A stretch of 64,000 nucleotides of DNA, taken from contig ML681998.1 of NCBI GenBank assembly GCA_007922195.1, positions 18,733,995-18,797,994 on the forward strand. The letters are read 5' to 3'. Source of the stretch: Podocnemis expansa. Taxonomy: Eukaryota; Chordata; Testudines; Podocnemididae. Below the pieces are notes generated by a model that saw only the letters and a list, made by a program, of their open reading frames with translations, had not been told where the DNA came from and searched no databases. The position numbers and the translations under genes were made by a program. Of the stretch, positions 32,651-45,929 are shown piece after piece. How positions within the stretch are numbered: the stretch's first letter is position 1; each line of letters begins with the position of its first letter.

Positions 32651-33690
32651 GGTCAATTTTTTAGATCTTTTTTCATTTAAAAAAGGGTTAGTGAATAATG
32701 AAGAGAAGAGTTCACTGGTACAGAGCAATCTGGATTGTTTGGTAAACTAGACCAAAACCAAACAATATCAGTTTTAATGAAGCCAGTGTATAACTATACA
32801 TCTAGGATTAGAAGACACAGGCCATGGTTCTAGAATGGGGGACTCTAATCTGAGAAGCAGTGACCCTCAGAGATTTGGGGGGTTATGTAGGAGCTACAAA
32901 CACACTCTCCCTCCACACCCTTGAAAACAGGTGGGTCTGTGGGCCCTGGATCCTGCCTCTCCTTCATCCTCCAGACTGCCAATTGCAACCTCACTTTCCT
33001 CTCCCATTCCACAGAGAAAGACTTTGAGCTAATGATCTGAGACCCTAATCTGCCAAATGGATCTATGTCACTGTTGAGTTCATATATTTTAGAGGTTTCT
33101 TTCCTAACCTTTCATAATTTAAATATATTTCTGTCTGTTGTGCAATTGTTATGTCAGTAAAGACCAGTGCTTTTACTGACATGGAGCAGGCATATTATTA
33201 TTTCTAAATTGCCAAGGAGAATACCTGAAAGAAATTTAAGGGAAAAGATCTTTGAGGGTACATGATGCTCAGCAGCAGGGGATAGTTCTGAATTATCCAG
33301 AGGACTTTCTTTTCAGATCTCCTCAGCTTCTCATTTCACCTCCATGTTTCAACACAAAGAGCAAGAACAACCTCCAGAATGCCCCTTCACTTTCCTAGGC
33401 ACAAGCACTGGATGATAATACCTTGTGATATAAAGCTGATCCTTAAACACATAACAAACTATCCCCTTTGTGAAATGGCTTGCTTTCCACCCCTTCAGTT
33501 CCCTCATGAAAGGATTCTGTTATGGATTGATGGACCTTTTATAGTAGTTAATTCATTGTAGTTGGTCCTACACAATGGTCTAATAATGTTACTGGGAAGC
33601 AATGTCTGTTCCAATTTTTACCATACAGATGTTTCATAATCATCATCAAGTAGCTTTTGTTAATTTGATGCTTTACAATAAGTTGTTGTA
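32651..33690. other. Intergenic stretch
   Basis: No gene or repeat recognised in about 1 kb of AT-rich DNA. Confidence 0.5.
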
Positions 33691-33699
33691 AGCATTTGC

Positions 33700-34310
33700 A
33701 GCACTCAATCCACTTTTAGAACACCTCCTGCTGGTGTTACTGGTGATTGCTCAAGTGGTCCCCCTCCAGATCATCTGTGGTCCACCTCTTGCCACACTGG
33801 ACTCTGCTCCTCAGGTCCCCTTCTGGGATTTTAGCCCTCCAGCCAAGTCTTATCAGTCCATCCCTTCTGGGGTCAAGTCTGACTTGCTTTCACCCTGACC
33901 ACTAAATGAAAGTCAATGGCCAGCAAGCCTGTGCTGCTTCTGGCATGCTGAGTCACTTTCTCTGCAACTCCCAGTCACCCTCCTCTGGAGTCCAGCTGCC
34001 ATCCACTTCCTGCTCTTCACCCCCAGACCACTGCTGCAGTCTGCTTCTTTCAGGATCCCCAGCTCCTGCTCAACTCCCAGCAGTCTCTCACTAGCAGCTC
34101 TCCAAAGTGGTAGCTCCCACAGCCAGCCTGCTACAAAGAAGCCCTTCTCCCTGTGGCTCCCCCCAGCAGACTGAGTAGTTAGTGCTGCTGCATCCTTTTT
34201 ATGCTAGCAGCCAGCCCTCTGATTGGCTGCTGGGTCCTGGAAGCTGGTTGGCTGCCACACACAGGCCACTTTTTACCCTGTGTGTGCCTTAGCTGAGCAA
34301 TAGCTAAATG
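33700..34310 (-). repeat. LTR-like block, copy 1
   Basis: On the minus strand a TATA-like CATAAAAAGG and CCAATC boxes (CAGCCAATCAG) occur in promoter order. The block resembles 44600-45160 (shared CTCCCAGCAG/CTCCCAGTGAG and TTTTATGCT...GATTGGCT segments). No terminal duplication found. Confidence 0.35.
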
Positions 34311-36455
34311 AATTCTTTAATATCGTGTGCAATGTAGGAAGAGATTTAAGTAGAGAATCCCTATTCATAGCTACCTATAGCACAGTTTTTAACAGAAATT
34401 GCAACTAACAAACACAAAGGGATAAATGCTTATCTCCTTATCTGTGCTGTAAATTCAGAGTAATTGCATGGTTTTCAACCATTATTCTAAATTAGGAATT
34501 GTGTAAATGAACACAGAATATGGCTCATCTTATTTCATTTTTAGTTTTAATCATACTGATACAGAATTTTCAACAATATATTTTGACCTCCTTAACTTAA
34601 ACCTGAGGTTCATTGATCAAAATCATAAATATAACAGAATTTCCACCATTTGTGCATTGGAAAAGTAAAAATACAAAATCTCCTGGTGTACAAAGTGCTT
34701 CAGTTGGGGACACTATGAAACAATCTTTGAATTAGTGGTTGATAAAATATTGTTCATATGCATCATTCAGATTGTTATATTACCCCAAGGTTTAAAATAG
34801 TTAGCCTGCAGGGCAGTAGTGTATTTAGATATTTTTAAAATCTGGTTTTGTATGTAATATAACCCCTGGAACCATGGTTAAAATCTTCCCCCAGCCCAAA
34901 TCTGAAATGGTGCCCCTGCCTGTGAGCATGCTATATGTTATAACAGGGATTGTTTATGCCTGTGTTAACAAGAAAGAAAAGTTAAAACCATATGAAAGCA
35001 CCAGAGTCTAAATAGATTTCTCTAACAGATTTATAACATCTTTTCCTGTCTATGAAGGAGGAACGTCACATCTTGTGACATGGTTTGGATGTGAACGTTA
35101 CAGAAAATGGCCAAATGAAATGAGGGAGAAGGAGATTATCCCTTTGAAGGAACATCCTTTAATTTGTTGAAATGAAACTCTTTGTCCTCGTGGAAGGGAA
35201 TCGTTTCATAAAATCATTTTGACATTTTTTAATTGGAATTGTTTTAGACACATGGTCCTATCAGAAATTTTGACATTTTGTTCCAATTTTGGGATGAAAG
35301 GAGATTGGAAATGTGGGAACATGCCATGAAACACAGCTCCTAAGTTCAACCATGTAACGACACAGCTGATTCAAGCACATAAATACAAAATAGCAATAGC
35401 ATTATAATAAACTGACAAGGTTTTTGATCATGGATGCAGAGACCAACTGAACAAATAGAATTTTGCCCATAGAATTCTCATTCATCTCCTATCAGGTGCT
35501 GGTGACAGTCTTCCAGGAGAGCAAAAACCACAAGAGTCCGGAGGCACCTTAAAAGCTAACAGGTTGCTTTGGGCAAAAACTTCTGTGGACTCCAACACAT
35601 TTCATCAGATGTATCCATGGCCATTTTTTTCCATGCTGAAACAACTGTTCCTGTTGTAGAAATGAAACAGATAGGGCCTGATTCTCATTTATACCATGGT
35701 ACCTTTACACTATTTGGTCAGAGTACCATATTTACATCTACTTTAAGGGCCTGGAAGGGGTGGTATGATGCTGCCTGATGCCTAAAGTAGATGAATGTGA
35801 AGGGCTTTGACAGCTTGCATTTAATTTCAGCAAGGACTCTGGGTTCTACAGTGCTCACATGTGGAGGTCTGGAAATGCTGCATCAGTTTAATTTTTTTAA
35901 TATAAATTAGTTTTAGAATCAATTAAATATGAAAATGAATAATATAGTAGAAGAAAAGCCTCTGCATTATTTATTTCATTAAAATCCATTTATTTTATAC
36001 TGTCCCTACATTCACAAAGTAGCTCTTGGGCTCATTTGATGAGGTAAGAATCTCAGCATTCAACTTTTTATTAAAAAAATTATTTCTAGCCCTCATCATT
36101 ACCAAGAAAAGCTCAAAAATGGGAAATGTATGCCCCCAAATGATCAGAAGGAGAAGGCAAAGAAAAACAACCCAAACTGTGATTTTTTACTCTCATGGTT
36201 TTGAGGACTTGACTCATGATGTTTGAACCCTGGGGAAGGTGAGATGAGCAACCAAAGCATCTCTGTGCTGTATGCACTCCACAGTCACAGAGAAACACTC
36301 CTAGCTGAAAATTTGGTATTTTAGAAATGCTGCAGCCTTGTGAACAAAAGAAGATCAATTTTCTTTTTTTTTATGATGAGGCAGACAGTTGAAAAAAATT
36401 GTGATATTTCTTGTTCAGGGTTAATATTAGATTTCCCATTCTTAGCACCCTTTAA
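34311..36455. other. Intergenic stretch with one short Penelope-type relic
   Basis: Mostly AT-rich with no gene. 35525-35620 (ACAAGAGTCCGGAGGCACCTT, CACATTTCATCAGATG) resembles a Penelope tail in minus orientation. Confidence 0.45.
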
Positions 36456-36457
36456 TA

Positions 36458-36933
36458 CAGAGGTGACCAAACTTTGAGATGCACCTGCCTAATGGGGCGT
36501 AGCAGGATGTTATGGGGAGGCACAGAAGGACCCAGGCCAGTCCTCATGGGGGGATAGTGCTGTGCAGCCTTACTCTGCCCTGAGCACTGCTCTGGCCCGA
36601 CAGCCCACCCACGCCCAGCCTCTGGCTGTGCCTTGGCCCCCAGTCACAGCAGCAGTGTGTGGCCTTAGAAGTGGGTCCCCAGCCGCAGCACTTGGTCAAG
36701 GCTTGTAGTCTTAGCCCCCGGTCAAAGTCCCTGGGCCTCAACCTCTGGCTGAAATGTCTGTGACCCTCAAACGTGGTCTCTGCCTCAGCCCCCACCACAT
36801 CCCCCTGACTATGTCCCCACTCCCAGCCACAGTCACCAGCCCCACTGTGGCTCCTCCTCTTGACCCAGACCCAAACGAGAGGGTGCAGACAAGAGTAGTA
36901 GGGCGCATGGGGTAAAAAGTGTGGGAACCACTG
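36458..36933. mobile_element. Possible hAT MITE
   Basis: The ends CAGAGGTGACCAAACTTT and GTGGGAACCACTG are hAT-like but match each other poorly. The flanks (CTTTAATA, CCCTAAGA) agree at five of eight. The interior has degenerate tandem CCTCTGGCTG/CCCCAGTCACAG units. Confidence 0.35.
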
Positions 36934-37009
36934 CCCTAAGAAGTGAGTGATTGGGCCTGGTTTCTTGTTACATGTAGCACCTCCCTTTACAGGATCATTA
37001 TTTAACAAG

Positions 37010-37590
37010 TTCCAAAGGTGTAGCCACATTAGTCTAGTTCAGCAAAATAAACAACGAGCCTATGGCACGTTTAAGGACTCAAATTTATTTTTTGTATTAG
37101 CTTTTGTGGGAAAAATCCCACTTGCACCAGATGCTAGAAAATGAAAAATTTATAGTATGGGATAAAAAGATAAAAGCAATGAAGTGTTATCACAGGATTA
37201 AGTCAGATTACTTCAGCAAACCTAACAAGTTGTATAGATTCAAACAGTGTGGAACAACATATCAGGAAGTAGTGAGGTTGAGAGAGGTGAAAATCATTGT
37301 TTAATAAGAAATCCAGTCCGCGTCTCTATTCAAACCCGAGTAAATGGTGTCAAATTTGCATATGAATTCTAACTCTGTGGTTTCTCTTTGAAGCTTTGAT
37401 TTAGAATTAGCCCGTTTAAAGATGTAACAGACATGTCTTTCATGGAGTGACTGCAGAGACTGACATGATCCCCTCTTGACTTACGAATCAGTTTTCCATT
37501 TTCTGGCCTCTGATGAAGTGGGATTTCTTTCATGAAGGCTCGCGCAAAAAAATAAATGTTAGTCATTAAACAGTCTACAGGACTCCTTGT
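37010..37590. mobile_element. Penelope-like fragments in head-to-head arrangement
   Basis: 37010-37140 is a tail in minus orientation. 37300-37440 reads, on the minus strand, like the end of the GIY-YIG gene (AAAGCTTCAAAGAGAAACC, TTCATATGCAAATTTGACAC). 37480-37590 is a second tail in plus orientation (CTGATGAAGTGGGAT, TTAGTCATTAAAC). Confidence 0.7.
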
Positions 37591-39440
37591 TTCTTTTGTT
37601 TTAACAAAAATATCTTTTTTTGGTTTTCTGTAAAGCAGAGCCCATGTCTAAATTACACCACACCTAATGAGTCAGAAATGCAGCCATTCAAAAGAGTGTA
37701 TTGCCTCACAGAGTTTCTCTGTGCTACTGAAACGTGACACAGAAGAGTTTGAAAGAACCACACGGGTCAACCAACCGAAAAAGAATGCCTTGAGGCCCTA
37801 CAACAAGTTTGAGTTATCCTCACTCCTATTCTTAGCATTGATTTAATTTGGAAATGAAGAAACAGCACCCAACTCAGCCCACCTTAGGCATAGGCCTTGT
37901 GGCAATTATGACTCTAAGAATCCTCATCATAGACCCATCCTAGTTTTCTACAGAAATGACTCCAAGCACTGCTGCTCAGACCAGTGGTTCTACCTTCAAG
38001 GAATGTGACAGATTCTGTCCTTGCAGCAGGGTACCTGACTAGGCTCCATAGAAGCCGAGCTGAATTTAGAGCAATTAAATAGGTGTATTCTAATTTGTTG
38101 TTCTTATCACACCCATATTAGTATATTGAGCAAACTTGCCAATTGTCCTGGTTCTGACACATGCAATAAATGTCACATGCACAACTTCTGGGGTAAGCAA
38201 AAGAACTTTGTTCCCTGTCCCTCAACATGGGAGATGGGTCTGTGTCCACTGAATTTAGTGGGTACTGTAATAACCAAGACTGCACTGAGTTTTTCAGTGT
38301 AGTCCTGTGAGCTATGAGTCCTGATCAAGGCAGGGGTTTTTGATCCTCATCCAGCAGTCCTCCTGCCATGACTAGATGATCCTATGCAGAGCTCATGGGC
38401 AACAGCCTATAGAGGCTTCCTTCAGCCTCTATGAACTCAGACACAATCAAGGGAAGGGAGCACTCAGGCCTAGGATGCCTACCTGCTTCCAGTTCTGCAC
38501 AGGGGAAGGAGCACAGCCTGGCCCACTCTTCTTTTTCCCCCTTCCCCTCCCAACTGGTGAACCATTAGCCTCCTGTGCTGCAAGGAAAGGGGAGGAACTG
38601 TGGAGGAAGGATCATAGAAGGTTTCCAAACAAAGGAGACCTCAGAAGGGGCCAAATTGGGAAACACAGCTAACAGGGTTCACAGATGGGGGAGGCAAAGA
38701 GCACCCCAATGGTAGATTAGACAGAAGCAAAATGTTGACTTCACAGAAGAGAGATCAAGACAGAGGAAAAGGAAAGTAAAATAATCGAACTCCTGCTGCA
38801 GAAGAGAGAAGATGGGGAACAGCAGTCAGTGAATTCCCATGTTCTTCAAGGAGAAAAGAGACAGAAGCCCCCTGCCCCCACAGAAGAAAGTCACCTGAGA
38901 TATAGGAAGCCCTCCTCTCCCTCTAGGCGAGGGAGATGCTGGAGAAGAGGGATCAAGCAAACCATCCCCTCACCTCTTTAATTTGCTAAAAGAGACACAG
39001 AGCTGCTTCCTCCTCAAACACACCTGAGCATGTCTCCCCCAGAGAAGACATCCAGAGGTAGAACATATCACAAGACTAAAGCATTGTCATAGTGTGACTT
39101 CTATATTTGAGGGTGCATGTGGGGAGGCAAATTCCCTGCCTACCTGAAGTTTGCAGTTTGTGGAGGAGGGAGCAATCAAATGTATTACCTCTCCCACGTT
39201 GTCTCTCCAGGAGCAGTCACTAAGAGGGTTTATAAGTGGAGGTGCTCCGGATGCACACAAACAAGTGAGGCACTTGGCAAAGCAAAAGCAGGTGGATTTT
39301 GGAGACAGGGGAATGGATATTGGGGGCAGTAGCTGGGGTGCTCGAAGGGAGCCCAGACGTGCGGGAGGGAGGCCCACCCTATTAGGAGGGTTCTGGGGCC
39401 TGCCAAATTATACTTTAACCTTTGATTATTACCACTTCCA
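37591..39440. other. Intergenic stretch
   Basis: No gene or recognisable repeat. 38690-39000 is purine-rich on the + strand. Confidence 0.5.
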
Positions 39441-39520
39441 TCTTTATAGAATAATCATATAGTAACAGATGGAACACACCTATTAGATCATCTGGTTCAT
39501 CCCTCCCACCATTATCAGTC
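39441..39520 (-). mobile_element. Old CR1 3' end
   Basis: ATAGAATAATCATATAGTAAC, then ATTAGATCATCTGGTTCATCC, is a diverged reverse-complement CR1 terminus. Confidence 0.5.
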
Positions 39521-40097
39521 TCATGCAAGGACAATGCAACTGATTTGAGAAGGAAATATTAACGTTCTTAAGAAAACTCCAAACAGCTATGGAGACGGAG
39601 AAAAAATATTGCCAGCGGGTAACTATATGGCAATAAAGTGAATACAGTGCTGCAAATTACTCAGAGCTCTATGCACTGGTTTAGTTTATGACCCAGTCCA
39701 GGTCAGAGAGTGGATTCAGCTACATTTTCTGACTCAGTCATTATTTATAACTTTAAAAGGCTCAGTAGCAGCACCAATAAAGATATCAAACGGGTACTTT
39801 GTGAGGCTTTTGGAATGCTTAGTGCCACAAAAGAGGTTTCACGTTCAGGTCCTCAGGAGATGCCAGTGAAAATATGATGGATACCCTCACTTTAACTGAT
39901 TTTACACAGAACTGTTTGTCAACGGGAAATGGTATTGTGCTATTTCCACAATATCATACCGTGGTGTATTTCCTCCAGAATTTTCAGAAGCAGAGTGGTG
40001 CAGAGGAGATGCTGCATGAGCTGTTATCTGAGCCTGAGCAAGTTTGGGAGTCTCCTGTCTTTTATTTTATCATATAGCTGTCCTTGTATGTTAAACA

Positions 40098-40800
40098 GAG
40101 GCAACTTTTGGGGTAGGCGAAGCAGGTGGTGGCCTAGGGCCCCCGAGCTGTAAGGGGGTCCCATAGCCACCGCCTGCTTCACTTACCTGTGGGCTTGTGG
40201 GGTGGTGGGGAAGTGGAGGGCAGCAGACCACCAGGTCCAAAATCTTTGTCGTCCGCCTGCCAGACCGGCATCTCTCCAGGAGGGGGAGAGCAGCACTCCC
40301 CACCTATTCCCAGCTGACCGCACTTCCCCAGGGGGAGGGAGGAGAGTGGCCGGCGCAGTGCTGCGGCTTGCCAGGAGTGGGGGCCCCTGGAGCAGCCCAT
40401 TCCGAAGTTTGGGCCGCTTTGCCCCCAGCCACCGCAGGCCTGGAAGTGGCCAGAACTCTTCGGAGTGGGCCGCTCCAGGGGTCCCCGCTCCCGGAAAGCC
40501 GCAGCACCACACTGGCCACTCTTCTACCTCCCCCTGGGGAGGCGTGGACAGCTGGGAGTCGGCAGGGAGCGCTGCTCTGCCCACGCTGGAGAGAGGCTGG
40601 TCTGGCTGGAATACCAGTCGGTGAGTGGCAAAGCTTTTGGACCTGGTGGTCCACCGCCCCGCTTCTCTTCCACCCCCTGTGGGGGGGCGTTTAGGGTGGC
40701 AACGGGGGCCCAGATCCCCATTAAGGGTGGCATTGGGGGGTTCACAGGGGGCCCCATAAAGGGCCTTCACCTAGGGCCCCCAATTACCAAAGGCCTCCTC
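40098..40800. mobile_element. Foldback element with long inverted arms
   Basis: 40190-40413 and 40457-40680 are imperfect inverted copies. For example, CCACCAGGTCCAAAATCTTT on the left pairs with AAAGCTTTTGGACCTGGTGG on the right, and TGGGGGCCCCTGGAGC with GCTCCAGGGGTCCCCGC. The outer ends both contain GGCCTAGGGCCCCC or its complement. The spacer is about 45 bases. Open frames here are by-products of GC-rich arms. Class unknown. Confidence 0.75.
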
Positions 40801-40809
40801 CAATGTTAA

Positions 40810-41640
40810 AGATCACTTGCTGACTACAGGGGTGAAGTTTATAGAGGCTGGTGGCCACTGTTCCAGAATTCCTTCTCTGAAGACAGATGATCAAACGCAA
40901 ATAGGGCCACTTACAGAAAGTGGTTCAAGAGTTACCTCTTGCCCAGGCCAACCCAACTAATTAAATCTTAGTTTTCTGACTCACTGGCAGAGCTGCACGG
41001 GATCACTGTCCATGGTCTCTTTTCTTGCAATTTGAGTGTCTTAATTTGGATCTAAGAAAGGTACCAAATTACTTCAGCAAGTGATCACAGCCTATGAAAT
41101 ATCTTATGGCCAGTAAGCTCTCAGTCCCCACAAGAACTCCTCCATATTAGTCAGATTGCTCTCCCAGGCCACCAGTTAGAAAAATAGCAGCACTTTTGAT
41201 GGCTGTTAACAGGTTTCAGCTAACCTTAGATTCACTAGCAGGAGGCTACAAATTGGTCTGTTGTATACTACTCTGGGTTACAACAGATTTATTTTAGTAC
41301 TTCACCTCTAACCTTTGGTTGCTTGCTCTTAGGACACAGTAGACCTCACCTAACAGTAGTTGTCCTTTCTTTGTCTTTCCTTGCTCTTTCTTATTTGCCT
41401 AGATTGCTGGTTCTCTCCCACTTGCTTCTTCTGTCTTTTCTCTCTGGTCATTGGTCCAGGACCAGCTCTTGGAGATATTTACTTTGCCTGTAAGCATTTG
41501 TACTGATTTGCATAAAGCATTTCTCTTTGGTGGGACATGAGCTATGGGAACTTACAGTCGTAGGATTCTGATAATGATATTCCTTTTCTTCCACTCCACT
41601 TCTGTGGTGATTTAAGTGCAGTGGTCTGAAGAACTGGAGT
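40810..41640. other. Intergenic stretch
   Basis: No gene or repeat recognised. Confidence 0.5.
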
Positions 41641-41654
41641 CTTATGCTTTATAC

Positions 41655-41836
41655 CAGGGTTCTCAAACTCAAATCACCACAAGGGCTGCATGAGGACTAG
41701 TATGTTCGCATAAGGGCTGCAGCACTGAAACCTTTTCATACAATGATATTGCAAATATTGATAGTGGTAGTGTCATTGTGGGCTGCAGGAAATAAACTTT
41801 AGGAGCCACCTGCAGCCCGTGAGTTTGAGACCCCTG
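41655..41836. mobile_element. hAT MITE, CAGGGGTCTCAAAC family, copy 3
   Basis: The ends CAGGGTTCTCAAACTC and GAGTTTGAGACCCCTG are inverted. The 8-bp flanks are identical: CTTTATAC at 41647-41654 and 41837-41844. Confidence 0.92.
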
Positions 41837-41844
41837 CTTTATAC

Positions 41845-44185
41845 CATGGAAAAGCAACTTGGAGCACAAGGTTTCAAAGGCTTAAAGCATTAGCGACAAA
41901 CTGCATTGGCTTTAGTGGGAACTTCATCAACTGTTACTTATCTGTAATCTTAGCTGCTTGTGAGAGTGACTGCCAATGTATGAAATGGGGGATGGAGAAG
42001 AAAGATGATAATTAGAATCACGCGATTTCTGAGGTAGCTGTGTCATGACCTGAGAGGGCTAGAAAGGAATGCTTTATAAACCTGGCAAGCTGAGAGTCTC
42101 AGCTTTCCAGTGGTATAAATGCATGGTCGATAGGATACCCTTGTTCTTCACTGTCGGAGTTCTTCCATGGCATTTGTCCAAGGCTCAATACTGAAAATTT
42201 CAGACTTCAGAGCAGTTTAGTTTTCATTTCCTGCTTCTTCCTCCTTTGGGTAAGGCTACTATCAACAGTAAAAGAGTAGCAGCTGACTGTGAATAGAAGT
42301 GCTTTATTTGTGGAGTGACTGCTGAGGAAAACTGACTGGGATCATGAGATCCTATTGGTTTTGTGACTGCTGCCCATGCTGGTTATTGGAGCTCCCCTTC
42401 CCTGTGCAGTAGACTGGTGACTTGATGTCATGGCAGGAGCCAAGAGCCCCCACAGAAGCATTCTGTTTTTTCCATACCTGGAACAGTGCACATCAAACAT
42501 CATGAGTGATATGAGATACCGTTAGACTGCATAAGAGCTTCAGACATATTTTAGTGGCATTCTCACTGCAATCCTTTTTATTGAACAGCCATTTGTGATG
42601 TCATTTTAGTGTTGTGTGTGCTGTCGTGTAACAAGGTATACGTCTGCTAAAAAAATTAAGTTCATATTAATATGTGAAAACATTGTTCATGCCTTAAACT
42701 CACAACAGATATGTCCTTGTACATTAGCCACGGCACTCTTCATTCAGTCCCATTGAGTCCAGAAAGTGGTGGTTACCCCAAATGCCAGGAACTGTTGCTG
42801 AAAGTACTGCAAGCCAGATTCTGGCCGTATGACAGAGTTGAGGGTGGCATTGTTGGGGGGGGGCACAGTACGAGTCTTCCAGGTACATGACTGCCCAGGA
42901 GGTCACCACCCCCTCCTGTGTCCCTGCCCCTTCCCAAGCACTGGGGAGAGGCAGAGACAGAGGCCCTAGTTAGGGCCTCCTACTGTGCATGGACTCCAGC
43001 TACCAATCCTGGATGGTCTGGGAAAGGGACAGGACTTCCTCTTCCCCTGCAGAGGCCACTCAGAGCCAGATCAGACTCACCTCTGAGAACCCCCCTCAGC
43101 TGCAGGAAGCTACCCAGCTGCTGGCTGGGACCCCAGCTCTGAATGTAACATCTCTGCCAGCAACAGTACAAAAGTGAGGATGGCACGGTATTGTATTGCC
43201 ACCTTACTTCTGTACTGCCCTGCTTTGAAGGTAGCAGCACAGAAGTAAGGTTGGCAGTAGCATGACGTCCTCGTAACAACCTTACAATTCCCCCACAAGC
43301 TCCTCCAACTTCAGTTACAATACCATAGAAGTTCAGATTTAAATATCTGAAACTGTGATTTTTAAAGCCCTGTGACAATGCAATTGACAAGAATGGCCTG
43401 CAAATTTGGTAGGGCCCCAGACATACGCCTCAAACTTTCGGGAAACATCAAACATGGGACTTTAATGGCAGGTCTGCACTTAAAATGCTGTATCAGTTGC
43501 ATCGCTGTTTCACTTCAGTGAAGACACTATTACACTGATGGGGGAGTGCTTTTCCTGGTGGTGTCATTAATTAACCTCCCCAAGAGGTGGTAGCAGCTCT
43601 GCCACCAACATAGGGCTGTCTAGATTGGGGGTTAGGTCACTATAACTACATCATTCAGGAGTGTGGATTTTTCACACTCCTGTGCAACATAGGTATGTCG
43701 ATAAAAAGCTGTATTGTAGATCTTGGCTAAACGAGGAGGATTTCAAAGGAAACAATGGGAGCACTTTGCAAATCTCTCACCAAATCAATATTGTCCTTAA
43801 GCCTCTGACAAAAATTAGAATGCACATTTGAGGGTGTCTGATCACCAGGTGAGTGTCCATTGCCATAGCTATACTCAAATATTGTGTTCTTTTTTGTTGT
43901 GAAATCTTCTGGTTGGATGATATTTTGGCCGTTCATCACAAAGGAATAACCATGGTGGGCAGTAGTGAACTGTCCTTTCTAGAAGCAGTGTTTTATAGGT
44001 TAGGTTTTTTCTCAGAGGCACGACTAGACTTAAGGAACAGCCTTCGGAAAGCCCTGCCATAATATGGCGCAGGTTGCCCTCTGCTAAGGAAGGAAACATC
44101 TTGCCTGAGATAACTGATTTTTGGGCTGGCCATGCAGTTTATTGGCAGCACACTATATAAATCTCACTTCAGTAAACAGTCTTAA
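41845..44185. other. Intergenic stretch
   Basis: Short isolated frames only (for example 42980-43390 minus), without domains. No repeat recognised with confidence. Confidence 0.45.
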
Positions 44186-44199
44186 TCCCTAGTGAGTCA

Positions 44200-45180
44200 G
44201 CTGACAGAAATAGACAGGCAAACGTTCATCCTCAAGGGTGATGGAGTGCAGCAACCATTCTGCCCAGTCAAGAGAGCCTTGACAGGCTTGACAGGCAGCG
44301 GTGGCCAGCAGCCAGAGCCAGGCCCGGCCACGGCTGCAGGGCCAGCTGGGTGGGTGGGGCTGCCATTGTAGGAGGCAGGGCCAGCAGGGCAGGCCCCGAG
44401 AGATTTTTGGGGCCAGTAGCACTGCTGCATCCATGGCTCATGCACCTCAGTCTGCCAACCACCCAGCCCTCCAGGTGAGCCCCACAGGCTACACAGCCCT
44501 CCAGCTGGATACCTTAGTCCATTCAGCCCCCCGCCCTTCCAGGGGATAGTCCCACTCACCGTATCCAGCCTCCCTATAAGTCCTCAGGCCACCGAGTCCA
44601 GTGCCACACCTTGCACTCTAAGGAAGCCGGAAAGGGTCCAGGCCCACCCACTTCTCTGGGTCTGAGCCCAGGAATCCTATGTTCTGCAACCTCAGCACTA
44701 CTACCATCTCCACCCAGTCCTTGCCAGTCTATCTCCCTGGTCTGCTCTCCCTGTGGCCCTTGGTGTCATACACAGACCCTCACCTCAGGTCACATCACAG
44801 CCTGGTCCTTTGCAGATGCCTATCCCACATGGATCCTTTGCCTCTGGACTGCTCTCCAGACCTCTCCTGTCAGCTGCTCCTTCAGGACCTCTTGGCTCCT
44901 GGTCAGCTCCCAGTGAGCTGTCCACAGGGCGGGTGGGCTGGCTGGCTCTGTTTTTCAGCCAGGGAAAGCCCTTCCTCCCCATAGCTCTAACTCAGACTGA
45001 CTGGGGTGCCCTTGCTGGTCCCTTTTATGCTGGGAACCAGGCACTTGATTGGCTCCCTCTGTCACAGTCTCCTATTGGCTGCAGCTCTCTGGGCCTATTA
45101 ATACCTTACACGCTTGTGAGGAGCAACTGCCCAATCACAGGGGGATTCAGGTAGACTCCCTTGTGCTCAGTAAGACTGTT
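44200..45180 (-). repeat. LTR-like block, copy 2
   Basis: The minus strand has a TATA-like CATAAAAGG (about 45027) and CCAAT-type boxes (about 45050-45080). It resembles 33700-34310 in the same orientation. Ends not resolved; open frames inside show no domain. Confidence 0.35.
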
Positions 45181-45921
45181 GATGATCAATAAGCTCCCGT
45201 TTTTTCAGTAAGTTGATATATGAACATGGGTGAGCAGGGCTGAGAAACACACTGAGAAACTTGCAGCATATGGCCTCACACCCTTTTTATACTCTCCTGT
45301 TAGCAGCTTTTCTAGCTATACTCCTCTTTTCTGCATCTCCAACAGCTAGGGTAAAGCAGTTTGGATGCTTTTCTCCTCAGAACATCAAATTCAGAGGTGA
45401 TGTGTAAGGGGTTGTGTAAGTTATATCTTGTTCAGTAGTGATCAGTCTAGTCTAAACTGGTGCAACATACGTGCCAGGATGGAGAGAGGGGCTGAAAGAA
45501 GATGTTAGTTATTCCAGTTAGGTACCTTCTAGACTTAAGCTCACTTAGCTTTGTCTTTGGATTTGGCTCAAGGTTTGGAGGATGGTTGCAAACCTTGGAG
45601 GCCATATTCAGGAGAGTTCAGTGTCAGCCTAACTTTGGTCCCATGTAAGTCAATGAGAGCAGTATGATTAAGTTCAGTGAGAAGTAGAATTGGGCCACTG
45701 CTGAGCTCTTGTGACTGTCCTACTCCTGGAAAATCTGGAGGATTTAGACTACATAGCTAAGTGCTGAGTGTATTAACCACCCAAGAAAGGGTGATGCCTC
45801 AGGATGGCACACCCTGGACTAGTATCTTATTGCACTTACAAAATATCTCTATGTAAACAGATATTTGTTTTTATGAACAAATACATTTTCTTTCAGAAAT
45901 GATGACGTTGCACCAGCCATA
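45181..45921. other. Intergenic stretch
   Basis: Nothing recognised. Confidence 0.5.
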
Positions 45922-45929
45922 CTCTACAG

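Noticed and set aside
40183..40770. 195-codon minus and 165-codon plus frames
   Set aside because: They lie on the two arms of the foldback element and mirror each other.
44197..45154. Several 80-133-codon frames
   Set aside because: Isolated, without domains, inside an LTR-like block.
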